This document shows positions 24,804-38,705 of a stretch of 64,000 bases of DNA, piece after piece; within the stretch, counting starts at the first letter, position 1, and the number at the start of each line of letters is the position of its first letter. A program made the translations under genes and the position numbers. The notes beneath the pieces are model-generated. The model did not search any database and was not told the origin of the DNA. It worked only from the letters and a program-made list of their open reading frames with translations. The DNA comes from Ophiocordyceps camponoti-saundersi (nom. inval.). Its lineage: Eukaryota > Ascomycota > Sordariomycetes > Hypocreales > Ophiocordycipitaceae. Location of the stretch: positions 21,856 to 85,855 of the forward strand of contig PDHQ01000147.1 of NCBI GenBank assembly GCA_003339415.1. Reading direction: 5' to 3'.

Positions 24804-27800
24804 GCTTAAATAGGATAAAAAACCTTTTTATTAAAATAAGCTTATTTTAAAAATAATAAACTAGTAAGATTATAAAAGGTAGCGCTATTTAATTTTTTAG
24901 TAAAGATATTTACTATATTATTTTTACTTTTAATATAATAAATATTTATAAGCTTATTTTTTAAATCTTATTTTAAATAAAAATAAGTAAGGTTAATATA
25001 CTTTAACTATTTATAAAATTTAGGATTTTCTACTAGCCTTAAAGCTATAGTATTATCTATTAATAAATAAGGTATTATAGTAAGTATTTTAATATCTAAG
25101 CTATTATTTATTAATAAACATAGCTTATTAAGGTATAAGGCTTCTTTATTAGCCTCTCTTAAGCTTATTAATTTAGCCTTATAGCTACTAAGTGCTATAG
25201 CTTCTTATTTAGTATAGGACTAGCTTATAATATTATTATATATAAAGAAATAATAACTTAAAATACTTTTTCTTTTTATTAAATTAAAGGCCTAGCTAAT
25301 ATCTAAAAAACCTTTAATATAATAACTATTATAAGGTATATTATCTTTATATATAATAGCCTTATTTAGATATTTATTTAAATATTTCTAAATAGTATTT
25401 AAAATATTTATATATATAATATTAAGTTTACTATTAAATCTAATATAAGATATAATAAAATATAATATATTAGGTCTTATTTATAAGGCTAAATATAATA
25501 AAGAGCTTATTTTCTTTTAATATTATAATATTATTTCTTTATTAAGCTATGTTATAGCTTTCTTTAATTTATTTCTAAGCTTCGAAGGTATATCTAAATA
25601 GCTTTTATATTCTTTATTTAATTCTTTAAGCTTATTTTTAATATATATTTCTTAGGTTATTCTTAGCATATTACTTTACTTATAAAAATAATATATATAC
25701 TTAAAAAGTCTTATAAATAGCTTAGATTTTATACTTTTAAGTTTTTATTTAATTTTTATAATATACTTATTATAATATTATTATTCTTAGCAGCTACTAG
25801 TATATTTTAACGTATATTACTAAGGCTATTATTAGCTTTTTATTTATAAATACCTTTTTATCTAATAAAAAAGGGAAAAATCCCTATTTTTTTTAGCGTA
25901 TTAGCTAAATAATTATATTATAGTTTAGGACTTTATTTTAAGCTATATAGCACTTTTCTTAATTTTAAAACTAAGTTATTAGTTTTAATTAAGTTTTTAT
26001 AATTTAAAGGAAGCTTTATATTATTTTTATTATAATAATTCTTTATTATAAATTCCTCGAATTTAACAGGCAGTTTTATATAGATTTTAATGTCTATTTT
26101 AGCGTAAATAAAAGTATTCTTTATATTATATTACTTTACTATTAAATTATTTTATAAAGTTATTAATAATAATAACCTTATACTTTTAGGTTAAGCAGTA
26201 GTAGAAAAAGTTTCTAAATAATCTAAGCCGTATACCTAATTAAAGCCTTATATTATAAATCGGCCTTTATATTTAGTTATATTATTATTATTCTTCTTTT
26301 TAAGCTTATAAACCTAACAGCCCTTAAAAGATTTCTATTCTTAAGTATTATTTTAATTTCTAAAGTTTCTTATTTAATTAATTTATCTATTTTAGATTAT
26401 ATAGCCTTTTTCTAATCTAGATTATAAAGGTTATTTAAAGCTTATTTTATTATATTAAGCTTTATAAAATTTAAATTTTCTAGCATATATAAAATAGCTA
26501 TAATATTCTTTTTTTAGAATAGTATTAATTTTAAGGTAAGATTTATAGTTTTTTAATTCTTCTATAAGCTTTTTAAGTATTCTTACTTTTATAAAAGGTA
26601 AATCCTTTATTTTATTATTATTATTATTTTTACTACTATTATATTCTTATAGTAATTATTTATTAGCTAATTTTACTATTTCCTTCTCTTTTTCTACTAT
26701 AAGAGATTAAGTTATAAAAGGAATAGTATTAAAATCTAGCTATATATTATTTTCTTCTTCTTAAATATTATTATTATCCCTTTATATAAAGTTATTTTCT
26801 AAAATAACTATATCTTATAAGTAAATTATAGTTCTTTTATAAAATCCTTAATCCTATAAGTATTTTCTAAGTAGCTTATAGTAATTTCTTTATTAGCTTA
26901 AAAGTCTAATTTAATACTAAGATTTGTATTTTTATAGTAAATAATATTATAGAATATTTTAATTTTACCTAATTCTTTAATAGATAAAGTAGTATTATTT
27001 TTTAATTTATAAGGACTTAAGGAGTCTTATAGCCTAATTTACTATATAGAGACCTATTATATAAATAAGTAATAGTAATAATAGCTTCCCCTTATAAATA
27101 ATAGGGCAGTTTAGCTATATATAAAATAGTATATACTTTATCTAATAGCAGTTTATTAATTCTTTTTATTTTACCATTAGGATCCTAAGTATTAGGCGGG
27201 CTAGTATTAAAAATAATACTTTATTTTATATAATAGTCCTTTATATTATATATAAATTCCTTACCGTTATCTATAAAGACTTACTTTTTTTTAATTTTAT
27301 TATTATTATTTTTAACCCTTATTTTATAGTTTATAAATTCCTATAAAGTACTATCTTTACTTTTAATAAGTGCTATATTTAGCAATCTAATATAAGAGTC
27401 TAAAAAGGTAATAAAATATATATATTTACTATAAGTAGGAATTTTAATAAAACCTTAAATATCTATACTTATTTTTCTAAAGTAAGTATACTATATAGTA
27501 GAAGCTTTCTTATTAATCTTATTAGTTAATTTAGCTTATATATATCCTCTATATTATTTTACTTACTTAATTCTATTATAATTAAATTTAATAGTATTAT
27601 TTTTACTTTTTAAGAATCTTATTAAAATTTTATAATTATTATGCCTTAGTCTCTTATATTATAGAAAGAAATCTATTTCTTTACTAGTATTTAATATATA
27701 TTTTTTATTATTTATATTTCTTTTAAGCTTATTATACTTATATTTAGTAATTAAGTAAGGTAAATAATAAATATTATTATATTTATAGCTTTTAGCTATT

Positions 27801-28900
27801 TCTCGATTATTTATAAATAATTATATTATTTCTATAAAAATTAAAATATTAATTTTATTAAAGTAAGATTATAATAATATATTAATACCTAATTTAGGTA
27901 TATAAAATATGTTACTTAATTTATAATATTATTTACTATTTTTTAACTAGAAAATAACGTTTTTAGATCCCTTTATTATTATAGTATTTGCTTTTATTTA
28001 TAATATTATTTATTATCTTTAAACTAGAAAATAATATCTTTAAATCCCTTTCTAATTATAATATTTACTTTTCCCTATTATACCTTTATACTAATAAGCT
28101 TATAATTAATTAATAAGTCTTTATTAAATATTATATACTTTATTATACTTATATAATATATTATAAATAAAATATATTATATTTTTATTACTATAAGTAT
28201 TAGAGGTAAAAAATAGAATTTTATATTAATCTTAATTTATTATTACTAATATTTAAATTTATAAATTTTATAATATTATTATTAGTTATATTATTAATAA
28301 AAGGAAGAAAGGTATTATTTACCTATATAGGGATATTAATAAATTCGACTTCTTCGTTAGAATTAGATTATTCTCTTTATTCTTCTTCGATCTCTTCTTT
28401 ATTTAAATTTAATTTAGTTATTTAATCGTTTTTCGTAAGAAGGACCGTTTTCTTAGTTATTTTTCAAGCCGGTTTATAATAAGGATTTTTCATCTTCTTA
28501 AGAATAGGACCTATAGGAGATTTATAATAGCTATAATTTTTTCCTTTATTTTCCTCTCTTTCTAAGCTTTAAATAAAGCCTTAAAAGAGATATATTTTTC
28601 TCTTCTCTTTTAAAAAGGTATCTTTTTATTCTTACTAATTAGAGGCTTTATAGGGGTATAGGTATTAGTATAAATCTTCTTTATGCCCTTTATTTTTATA
28701 ATTTAGGTAAAAAATAATCTATTTCTTTTACTTATAAAGCTTTTTACTTTTATAAGAGGTATTTAAAACCTTTTTAGCAGAAGAGGCGTTTCTTTTCTCT
28801 TTATTAATAAGGGACGAGAAAAGGGTCTTAAAGGTATAAGCTTTTTTATTACTTTATAAAGCTTATATTATATTTATTATAAAGCTTTAATATTTATTTT
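24804..28900 (-). pseudogene. Copia B pol and 3' part of gag, RIP-inactivated
   Basis: In reverse complement this gives the same domain order as copia A: gag zinc-knuckle region (about 28,650-28,700), protease, integrase (about 27.9-27.0 kb), reverse transcriptase (26.4-25.7 kb) and RNase H (up to 24,850). The RNase H reading ends near a sequence equivalent to the copia A block LDSTTFHGLANLL. Many TAA/TAG stops and at least one frameshift are present. It represents a once functional Ty1/copia polyprotein. Confidence 0.75.
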
Positions 28901-29105
28901 ATAAGCTTATAAGCGTTAAGCTTACTATAATAATATTAGGTATTTTAATATCTTTTAAAAAAAGTTCTTTATAGCTTAATTTTATCTTATTAAAATAAAC
29001 TTTTATATTCTCTTTTATATAATATATATTAAATAAATCCCTTATAAGAAGGAAATTCTATATAAAGAAAAAAGGATTATAAAAGTTTTTTAACTTATTT
29101 TAGGT

Positions 29106-30971
29106 TAACTTTTATATATTCTACGGATCCCGCGCTTAAAGCGACGCGGATACGGATTTCTTATTCTTATATTATAAGCGGACTTTACTCTTTCCGTTAC
29201 CCCGTAGCGATAGCCTTAAGCTACGCCTAGAGCGACTCTAGGGGGGAGGGTAACGCTATATAGGTTAATCGTAACTACGAAAATTTTTTACTTAGAATAT
29301 AACTTTACTCCGAATTATAATAAGCTTAGATTTAAGGGTTTACTATACTTTTTACCTTATTAGAAGCTAAGGCGAGTATTAATAAGATTATTTCGAGGGA
29401 CGCCTTAGTTTTTATATAAGTAATTATTAAATAAGTAGCGGAGTCCGAGAGGGTCTAGGGAGGCGCCCCCCTTACTCTAACTTTATTAATTAGTAATATT
29501 TTCTTAGCTATTACGGCCGCGGTTTCCTCTCTTTTTTATAGCTTTAAAAGGAGCGGAACTTTTTTAATATAAGCTATAATTATAGCTAAAGCGCTAGAGA
29601 AAATTATTAAAAAATAAGTTTCCTAAATAATATAAGTATTAGCTTATAATTTACTTTAATTTTATCGCTATTTTACTTTAAGTTTAAGGCCTTAAGGTAA
29701 TTATAATAAATATTAATTATAAACTTTATAAGTAAAGCTAAGCTTTTATAATAAGGAAATTACTTAATAGTAATATTATAATAATATTCTAAAATATTAT
29801 TTATAAGCTTTAGTTTAATTTAAAATAATTTTATATTATTTTTAGAGAAAAGATACGCTTAATTAGTAAAAATTATACTCTTATTATAAAAAGGGTATTA
29901 GCGCGGGCCTTATAATAAGGCGGTAAAGAAGCTTTTTAAAAAAAGATTAAGTTATCGAATAAAATTTTAGTAATATAATTATATATAAAAAGATATTATT
30001 TAGGGACTTAGTAAAGTTCTTTTATAATTATTATTAATAGCGTAATAGATATAAACTAAATTTATAATAAAGGTATAGTAATATAAGCGAAGATTTTTAA
30101 TATAAAACCTTATAAGCTAAAAGTCTAACCTTAGTAATATTTTAAATATTACTAGCTTAAATATATTACTAAATATTATATAGTAAAGCTATAATATAGC
30201 TAATACTCCGCTTTTCCGTATATAAAAAGTAAGTTAGCTTATTTTATAATATATAAAAAAAGATTATATTACTACCCTCTCTATTAAGGGACTTACCTTA
30301 AGTAAAGTTAATTTTACCTTAAAATAAGAGTAGCGTAAGACCGGGCGAAGGATATTTATATTTCCTAACCTTAGAGATTTATAGATCGGAACTCCGTATA
30401 TACCGCCCCTCCTCCCCTTTTAGCGCTAACTAGAATCTAATAATAGCTAGGGCGGAAACGTTAAAAAGCGAATATAATAGCTTCGTCTCTAACCCCCTCT
30501 CTAAACTTATCTATAGCTTTATTACGATAATTAGGCCGCTTTTCGGAACTAGCTATTATAGGGTCTATTATAAGCTAATAAAACCTCTATATATTCCTTA
30601 ATTATATTAATAAAGCCTTAATCGAATAGATTATTTAAGATACTATAATTAAGCGTAGAGATTCGGTTTATAGTAATAATAACGCTTAGAAAGATAAGTA
30701 GCTATACGGACTTTATACTAAACCTAGACTACGCGTACTCTTATTACCGCGGACTCTGCTCCGGAGGATATATCGGCTTCTTAATTACTTATTATTACTA
30801 AACCTATCTAAGGTATAAAGTGCCGGGTACGGACCTAGTCCGGCCCTAAACTAAAGTAACGCTTAAGGGGAGGGTTTTACTCTAAGTTCTCCGGTTTTTC
30901 CTACTCCTAGAATATATATAGGATAGTTCTAAGCTATATTAAGCATACTAGCATATAAATATTATTATTAT
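29106..30971 (+). mobile_element. Z1: 1,866-bp element with 14-bp target duplication and ATT tail
   Basis: The element is inserted in the gag region of copia B and flanked by aac(t/c)tattttaggt at 29,092-29,105 and 30,972-30,985. The intact target lies in copia A at 46,516-46,529. It ends in aaatattattattata, a tail typical of target-primed (LINE-type) retrotransposition. The second copy (Z2) has exactly the same length, so the 5' end is fixed rather than randomly truncated. GC-rich patches lie at 29,130-29,250 and 30,400-30,560. No RT domain is visible and the coding strand is uncertain. I infer a non-autonomous element mobilised by a LINE. Confidence 0.75.
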
Positions 30972-31301
30972 AACCTATTTTAGGTAATTTTAATATCTTT
31001 AATATATTTTATTTATATTAAAGGACTATTATTAATAAATAGCTTTATAAGGGCTAAGGCGTTTTTAGTTTTAATCTTATCTTTTTATTATATTATAAGT
31101 TAAAGTTTTTTGCAAATAAGAGTATTCTCTTTTCGAAAAGCTTATATAAGATAATTCTTAAAGCCTTAAAGCTTAGAAAAATTATAGCAAACTTTTAAAA
31201 ATATATTTCTTAGCTAAAAATAGCTTATTTATTTAATAGTATTTTTTAGATTTTATTTTAGATTTTTTATAGCTTTTTAAAGTAAAGAGAAATTACTATT
31301 A

Positions 31302-31983
31302 TATAAATATAGATAAAAGTTTAATAGCACTTTAATTAGTTTAAAGTTAGGAAGATAATTAATTATCTAATAATAAAGATTTAAATAATAAAATTATTAA
31401 ATATAAAAGCGCGTTTAAATTAAATTAGAATAATAATAATTTTATAATAATAGGTTAATAATAGAATTATTTAAAAAGTAAGCAAAAGAGTAAGTAATTA
31501 AATTATTATCTACTAAGTAATAGGAAAACCTCTTCTTTAAATACTTAATTTCTTATAAATATAGTAACGTTTCTAGTTAGGAAGGGGGTTATTTTATACG
31601 CCGGAAAATAATAAATTTAAGCATATTTTTAGAAGTCTAGAAAGTATTATAGTTAATTTAATATTTAGCTTTTTATATTATCTATTTTCGTAAAATCTAG
31701 AAACGCTAACTATAATAAGTTTATATAAGGTTTTAAAAGTTTATATTATTCTTAGCTTTTAAAGGCCGGAGCCTTATAAAGCCTTATTTATAAGTATAAT
31801 AATATATTATATTAGTGCTTTTAAGGTATATAATAATAACCTTAGTTATTTAATTATATAATAAATATAGTAAAATACTAAATTCTCCATATTATATTAT
31901 AAATTAGTTATTATATTTTTATATTTATTATTTATATTCTTATTACTTATTATAAAGAATAAAAAATATTATTAGCACTTATA
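31302..31983 (-). repeat. Copia B 5' LTR
   Basis: Reverse-complement homologue of the 674-bp copia A LTRs. It begins (minus strand) tataagtgct and ends near tataaatatagat on the + strand. It contains the same GC patch as copia A (cggcc...ggatc region), here more RIPed. Confidence 0.85.
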
Positions 31984-32289
31984 AAAATTAAGTATAGTAA
32001 AAAAACTTAATATTAAAATTATTTAATTATTAATTAAGTTATTTATAATTTTATCTTTATAAATAGCTATATTATTTATAATATTAAACTTTTTATAATA
32101 ATAGGATAGGACTTATTATTTAATATTCCGCTCGCTTTAATATATTTATTATTAAGGAGATAATAATAGCGCCCGCGGCGGCTAAGGCCGGGGCCTAAGG
32201 AGCGGGCGATACTCCTATAATTATAAATAAGGGGTCGCGGGGACTAACTAGTCCTTATAATATCCCTAGTCTAGCTAAAAGTAATATAA

Positions 32290-33350
32290 TAATAATATCG
32301 AAATAGATAGAGTAATAGACTAAGTATAATATTCTAGCGATAGCGATATAAAAGATACTTATAGTAAGCTTATTATAATAATACTAGCCGCGGCGTTTTC
32401 CGAAATATAGAATATTATAATAGCTTTTAAGGCTAAACTTTATAAGAAATATATAGCTACCTTAAACTAAACTATAACTTAACTTTTACTTAAAATTATT
32501 AGATTAATTAAGAAAATAGTTACTAAAGCTATATAAAAAGCCTTTCTTTTAACTATTAGCCCTAATATTAATTAAGCTTACCTTATATAAGCTTCTATAG
32601 CTACTAATAAATATATAATAATTAAACCTATTTTAAGCTACTTTAATAAAGAAGTTACTATATTTATAAAAAATATTATAATTAATATAAATACCTTATA
32701 ACTAACTTTATAAAAGATTATATAAGCTATAAATATAATTTTAAAATATAACGCTATATTAGTAATATAATAGCTTCCTAATAAAGATATTATAGTTATA
32801 TTCTATTTAGAATATAAAAGGCGAGTAGCTTTAGTTAAGTAAATTCCTATTATTTTTAATAAGGGAGCGGTTTATAACTAGAGGACTTACTTTATTATAG
32901 CGAAGAGAGTATATATAGAGGCCGCTTATAGCGACTAAAATATACTTATATAATAAATTAAAAAAGTTAATAAAATTAAAATTACCTAAGTTTAAGCTCT
33001 CTAGCTTTATAGTAAGGGAGCTACGCGTATATACCTTATATTAAGAGTTACTAATATAATAAATATTAATAAATTTATATAAAATAAACTTATTATAAAT
33101 ATAGAAATCTCCTATATTAAGGTTTATAATAACGCGGTATAGCCTTAATAATATTATTAATTCGGATATATAGTAAAATATTATAATAAGTAATTACGCT
33201 ATAGCTTTTATATAGCCGCGATATACTTAGAAAAGAAGGGTATATACTTAGCCCTAGCTAAAAATAAAGCTAGAAGCTATATCTTTTATAAAAAATACTA
33301 TACCTTATAATCCCGGAACTATTTTACTTTAAAAGCGTATTAAGATTAAG
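32290..33350 (+). pseudogene. LINE ORF1 (nucleic-acid binding) remnant
   Basis: One reading frame on the + strand contains only RIP-type stops and includes the Tad1 ORF1 signature region around 32,780-32,930 (LPNKDIIVIFYLEYKRRVAL, then AVYN-RTYFIIAKRV). ORF1 proteins coat the LINE RNA. Cysteine-knuckle positions appear converted to Y by RIP. Confidence 0.6.
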
Positions 33351-33599
33351 TATATAATAACTACGCTTATTAATTATATAAGTTTTAAGATTACTTATAG
33401 CTAACCTAATCTTAGTTTAGTAATAGCTTTATTAAGGTTTAATCCCGGAAGTAGTCTTTCCCGCCCCTATTATAATTATAAGCTATAATTTAATTTAATA
33501 TAAATAAAAACCTTAGCTTAGTATTAAAGAGAGGCTATAGTAGGATTAATATTACTTTTAGTGCCCGAGGAGGATAGGGAGCTAGTAAGGGACGAGAAG

Positions 33600-36500
33600 C
33601 CCCCTTACTTACCTTAATATAATTATAAACTTTTATCTTATCTACTTTTAATAAAAATTAAAATCTTTTTTTAGAATATATAAAAGCGTAATTATCTTAT
33701 ATATATAGCGTTTTATAACTTAGTTAGCTATAATCTTATTTATATATAGGAATTATAATATAACTAATTCGGTTACTTATTATTTTTAAGTATTTTACTA
33801 TATAAACTTATTAATTCTAATAGCTAAGTAATTCCTTATTTTTATAAATAACTAAACTTTTCCTTTTAAACCCCCCTTACCGCTCCTAATATAATATTAA
33901 TCTTTTTCTATACTTTACTTTTATTATAAATTATATCTATTTACTTACTTTTATTAGTAATTAAGTTAAGTCCCTTTTTTTAAAAGAATATTATTTACCC
34001 TAACTTTAGCTTAATAGCTACCCTCCTATATAGCGATTTTAACTTTTATTACCTATTCTAAGATTACTATAAATAGTTCTCTTTTAAGGTATTTAACTTT
34101 CTTAAGCTAGTAACCTTATACCCCTTAGTAAAATTACTTAAGAAATATATAATAAGCGAACTAATATTATTAACTTAGCTTAAGCTACGCTTAATTACTA
34201 AGTAATATATTAAGGGAATAACCTTAACCTTATTAGCTTTAATTATATCTTATAAGTTATCTTTATTAATATTAACTTTTATTTTAATATAACTTTAATT
34301 AAAATATAATACTCCTTTTACTTAAATATCCTTATAGCTAAGGTATAAAACTAACTTAAACTAAACTTTTACTTTATTATAATACCTAAAAAGCTTAAAA
34401 ACGTAGTCGCTTTATTTTATAACTAACTAGAAATAATAATAAAGATAATAATATTATTACGCGTTTAAACTTACTTTATAGCGTAAAAATAATAAAACTA
34501 GGCGATAACAGCTATTATAGTAGTTATAAAAAAAGCTTAGCGCTATTAGTATATTAATTTTACTAACTTTTATTAATAAGATTATTAAAAAGCGATAAAA
34601 GTATAGAAAATTATAATTAGCGCGGTATATTATAACGCTTAGCGTAATTTCCTTAATAATATCTTCGTAAGCTTATTAACTTTTTAAATTATAAAACGAT
34701 AGGCTTAGCTATAAAGCTAGGCCGCGCTAAAGCTAATATATATCCTTATATTTTAAAAATACCTAAATTTAATATTAATAATTACTTTTTTTAATAAACT
34801 AACTTTACGTAGCTAATAATTCTTCTTAGCTTTTATTAATATAGCCTCTTTACTTATTTTAAATAATCTTTTCCCCTTTTTTTATATCGAGCGCGCTATT
34901 ACTATAAAAAACGTTTATTTTGCCCTTTTCTCGATTATTTCTTAGAAATTAGCTAGCTTTAATAAGATTCTAGTTAGCTTCTTAAAAAGATATAAACCCC
35001 CCCTTATCTAAGTTTTCTAAAAAATCTTCTAAAGCTATATTAATAATAGCTATTTTTTATTATAATTTAAAATCTCTAATATTATAATTATTTAGAAAAT
35101 AAGTAAGCTATTAGCTATATATTATACTTTAAGTAAATATAAGCTAATTTTACTCCTTAATATAATAGGGAAAGTTTTAAAAATAATTATAGCTAAGAAG
35201 ATTATATTAATAGTAAAGGAGGCTTAAATCCTCTTAAATAGCTAAATAAGTAATAAGCTATAACGCTTTACTTATATAATAATTCTTATATTTATTAAAA
35301 TAATTAAGATAATTAAAATTAAAATAGCACCGCTTTACTCCTTTTACTAAACTTTACTAAAGCTTTTAATTATATTTTTTATAGTAAGTTAATTATTATT
35401 ATAAACTACTTAAGCTTCCTTAAATAAGTTATAGTATTTATCTAATTATACTTTATAAACTATATTTTAAGATTTAAATTTAATTATAAACTAAGTAATA
35501 TTTTTCGATTTAATAAAAGGTCCCCTAAAGGTTTCTTATATTACTAGTCTTCTTTCTCTTATATATATCTTTACTATATTAACGCTTAGGCTTAGTATTA
35601 AGTCTCCTTATAATAAGATTTATAAATAATACTAATATTTTTAATATTAGGCGCGATAAGGCTTAAGTATTACTTTAATATTAGTATATATAGCGAATTT
35701 ATAAATAATAAGCTTTAGAATATAAAATAACTTTTTAACTAGCTAAAAGTAAGTTAATATTTTTTATAAAAGTAAGGTTAGCGGATATAGCTAAGCTTTA
35801 GCTTAGAGCTATAATAATATAGCTAATATAAGAAGCGCGACTTTTAAAAGTTTAGCTATATTATAAGCTATATTAAAAATCTTACTTTTTAAAACTTACT
35901 ACTAAGCTTAGGCGCTAATACTTAGCCCTTACTAAGATTATAGCGTTAATATAAAGCTATATCTTATTAAAGGTAAGGGAAATTTATATTAAAGCTATTA
36001 AGTTAGCTATCTTATTCGGTATAACTTAGTTTACCTTATTAATATAGCTAAAAGGGAAGCTATATAGCTTTATTATAAAAACCTTAGCTATAAAATAATC
36101 TAAGTACCTCTAAGTTATTACCGAAGCTTATAAGGCTACTCTTATTTACTATATTAAGGTAATAGCTTTTATCTTATCTTTTAACTTTTATCTTACTTAT
36201 TAAATAATATATACTTATTACCGCTTATAATATACTAAAATAGTAAACTTTATTTATATTATAGTAGAAAGGGTAGCTAGGTAAATATATTATAAACGTA
36301 AAAAACGCCCTTATTAGAGAAAATACTAAGTATTTTAAAGCTTAGAGAACTTCTATATAATATAAACCGGCCTTAAGCTAGTAATAAAGCGTAGGCGACG
36401 TAACTTTAATATTTAACTTTACGATAAGTAGCTCCTCTATTAGCACTCTAAGAAAGGAAAGTTAAAAAAATATAAGTAATTATATAGCTACCTTATAAAT

Positions 36501-36870
36501 AAGCTATTATAGCTTAAAGTTAGCTCCGCCTTATATAAATATAAGGGGCTTCCTAACTTTATTAATATAATATTTATATAGCTTAGGATTAAATATATTA
36601 GACTTAATTTATTCCTCTAAGCTTATAAGATACTTAGGGTAATATTAAAGCGGTACGTATATAATAATAATAACGAAATAATCTTATATATCTTTATTAA
36701 CTATACTTTTACTTATAAAGATAGGCCGCTTTTTAACGCTAATAAGCGCCCGATATAAGATTAGCGAGACCTTATTAGAGCACTTAATAACTTTTAATCT
36801 ATAACGTAACTTATATATTAGTTTTTTTTATTAAGGAGATTTCGCTAATTTAACCTTATATTATTATTTT
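33600..36870 (+). pseudogene. LINE ORF2 (endonuclease, reverse transcriptase, RNase H) remnant
   Basis: The RT start is recognisable at about 35,000-35,400. The C-terminal block at 36,530-36,800 contains KGLPNFINIIFI and RYVYNNNNEIILYIFINY, followed by DRPLFNANKRPISARPY, which matches the conserved end of Tad1-type ORF2 proteins. Endonuclease motifs are too damaged to place precisely. The gene is non-functional because of RIP stops. Confidence 0.6.
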
Positions 36871-36900
36871 ATAAGGAGAAGAATAATAGAAACGCTAACC

Positions 36901-38650
36901 TTAATATAAACGCGTAATAATTACTATATAGTAATATATTATTATTTATTACTTTACTAACCGCTTACTTAGCTCCGAGTTTTTATTATTTTAACTATAT
37001 ATAAGAATTAATTTAACCGCGTAAAACGCGGGAATATTTATAATTATTATAGTTATAGCTATAGCCGTAGCCTTAACTATAATTATAAGTATAACTTAAA
37101 GTAATTATTACTAGCTTTTACTATTCCGTACTAAACGTAATATAGTTATTATCTAATATTATAAAATTCTTATTATTAGATTACTTATTAATAAGATTAT
37201 CTTAAATAAAATTAAAAATCTCCTCGTAAGGAGGCGGCGCGGTAGCGTTATAAGCGCTTATAGCACTTTTAATAATAGCGGGAGCTTCCTTTATAGTAGG
37301 GGCGGGAGTAATATTAAATATAATAAAGTTATTAATTTCTAACTTTAACTTAAACTTAATAAGTACCGGGGTAATAAAAGTTCTAATAATAAGTAAAGGT
37401 ATAGTAAAAATAGAAGGGCGGTTATAAGGCGAAAAAGTCCCTTATAACGCTATTTTATTCTTAGCTATATAGTAAATATAATATAATTTATCTATCGCTT
37501 AATTATAAAAATTAATTAATTATATATAAAAGATATATTATTTTTAAGTTTAAGCTATAATAGCTATAATAATATAGTTAATATTAGTTAAACTCTTAAT
37601 TATTTTAATAATAAGATCTTTACTAAAAGCGAGAGGCTATAAGCTTTAAAGCGGTATATAGCTAATAGCTGCTTAAATAACTTAATTAGCATAAAAGCTA
37701 TTATAATACGCGATAGCGTAAGTTTCCTTAACGCGCTAAATAGTATTTTTCTACTACCCTTATTAATATAAGACTTACCTTAAATTTACTATAACTTTAG
37801 TTTTAATTTACTAATTAAAAGTTATAGCTAAAGCTTAGCTTATAAGCTACTTTAACCGCGGCGCGAATAGCTTTTATTATAGCGGAATTAGTAATTAGCT
37901 TATATCTAATACGATTATTTATATATTTTATATAAAACGCACTAAGCTAGTTTACTTTAACTATTAGTAAATATAAACGCGTATTAAAGCTAAGTATTTA
38001 TTTTACTATACTTAATAGAGATCTCTAAAGCTAATAAGTATATTAATATAATTAGCGTAAAATATATTATAAAGGTAGTCTCTTTTAGCAGGTATTTTAC
38101 TTTTAATATAAGTTAGCTATAAACTATATACGCACTTATAAGTTATAAGAACTATTTATATAATTAATTTTATTAAGATTACTAATTTAATAATAGCTTA
38201 CTTATTCTAATAAAAGTAACCCCCTCTTTTTTATATACCTTTAAGCTTTAAGTTACTAATTTATAAGAATAATTTCCTAATTAGAAAAACTTCCTAATTA
38301 GGAAAGCTTAATAAAAAAATATATACTTAAATATATACCGTATATATAAGAGGTATATAGCTATATACTAAGGGGTTAAGAGGTATATATTAAAATCTTA
38401 AAGGGGTATATATTAGTATATATAGGTAATATATACCGCTACTCTCCTTATCTCTCCTTATCTTATGTTTTTTTCCTTATCTTTCCTTATATTATATATT
38501 ATTACCGTAGCTAATAGCTACTTTTTTTATACGCGTCGCGTATCTTACCTAGCCTTAAGCTAGTCGCGGTCTTACCGCGCTGCGAGGGGTTTTACCTCTT
38601 ATAAGAGGGTTTTTCCTACCTAATATACCGTCGAGGTTTAAGCAGCTCTT
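36901..38650. other. Unassigned RIPed region between LINE and TAA tail
   Basis: It contains GC-richer patches (37,220-37,300, 37,370-37,450, 38,540-38,620), a degenerate minus-strand frame at about 37,500-38,050, a short palindromic repeat (tttcctaattaggaaa, 38,270-38,310) and iterated agg(a/g)gtatata motifs at 38,350-38,430. It could be the 3' UTR of the preceding LINE or another element. I could not classify it. Confidence 0.35.
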
Positions 38651-38655
38651 ATAGC

Positions 38656-38705
38656 TACTAGCGTAATAATATAATAATATAATAATAATAATAATATTTA
38701 TAATA
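38656..38705. repeat. TAA-repeat tail
   Basis: An array of taa/tat trinucleotides directly after a GC-rich patch. LINE 3' ends in fungi often carry such tails, so it may mark the 3' end of the element to its left. A plain microsatellite is also possible. Confidence 0.45.

Larger units (their letters stand above)
22812..31983 (-). mobile_element. Copia B: minus-strand Ty1/copia element with nested T2 and Z1, 3' LTR deleted
   Basis: Apart from two insertions this region is colinear in reverse complement with copia A (45,526-60,744 minus its gypsy insert). From right to left: 5' LTR (31,302-31,983), gag (31.3-30.99 kb and 29.1-28.4 kb), protease and integrase (about 28.2-27.0 kb), reverse transcriptase and RNase H (26.4-24.8 kb), then the polypurine tract just right of 22,826. 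Only about 15 bp of the 3' LTR survive before repeat X begins. RIP stops are everywhere. At the position of the RT YVDD motif (about 25,820) there is also a one-base deletion relative to copia A. Confidence 0.85.
32000..36900 (+). mobile_element. Tad1-like LINE (non-LTR retrotransposon), RIP-inactivated
   Basis: The + strand shows the domain order of an I/Tad1-clade LINE. ORF1 lies at about 32.3-33.4 kb, with a block resembling LPN(G/K)D..V.F...KRRVALVK..P and later cysteine-type residues. An endonuclease region follows (about 33.6-34.8 kb), then reverse transcriptase from about 35.0 kb (GKVLKIIIAKKI...ILLNSxIS), and a C-terminal RNase H/zinc region near 36.5-36.85 kb reading RYVYNNNNEIILYIFINY, which I take as RIPed RCxC...LHxxxxC. 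Two truncated relatives lie at 8,181-8,670 and 9,735-9,995. The left end abuts the copia B LTR, so the true 5' end is uncertain. Confidence 0.7.
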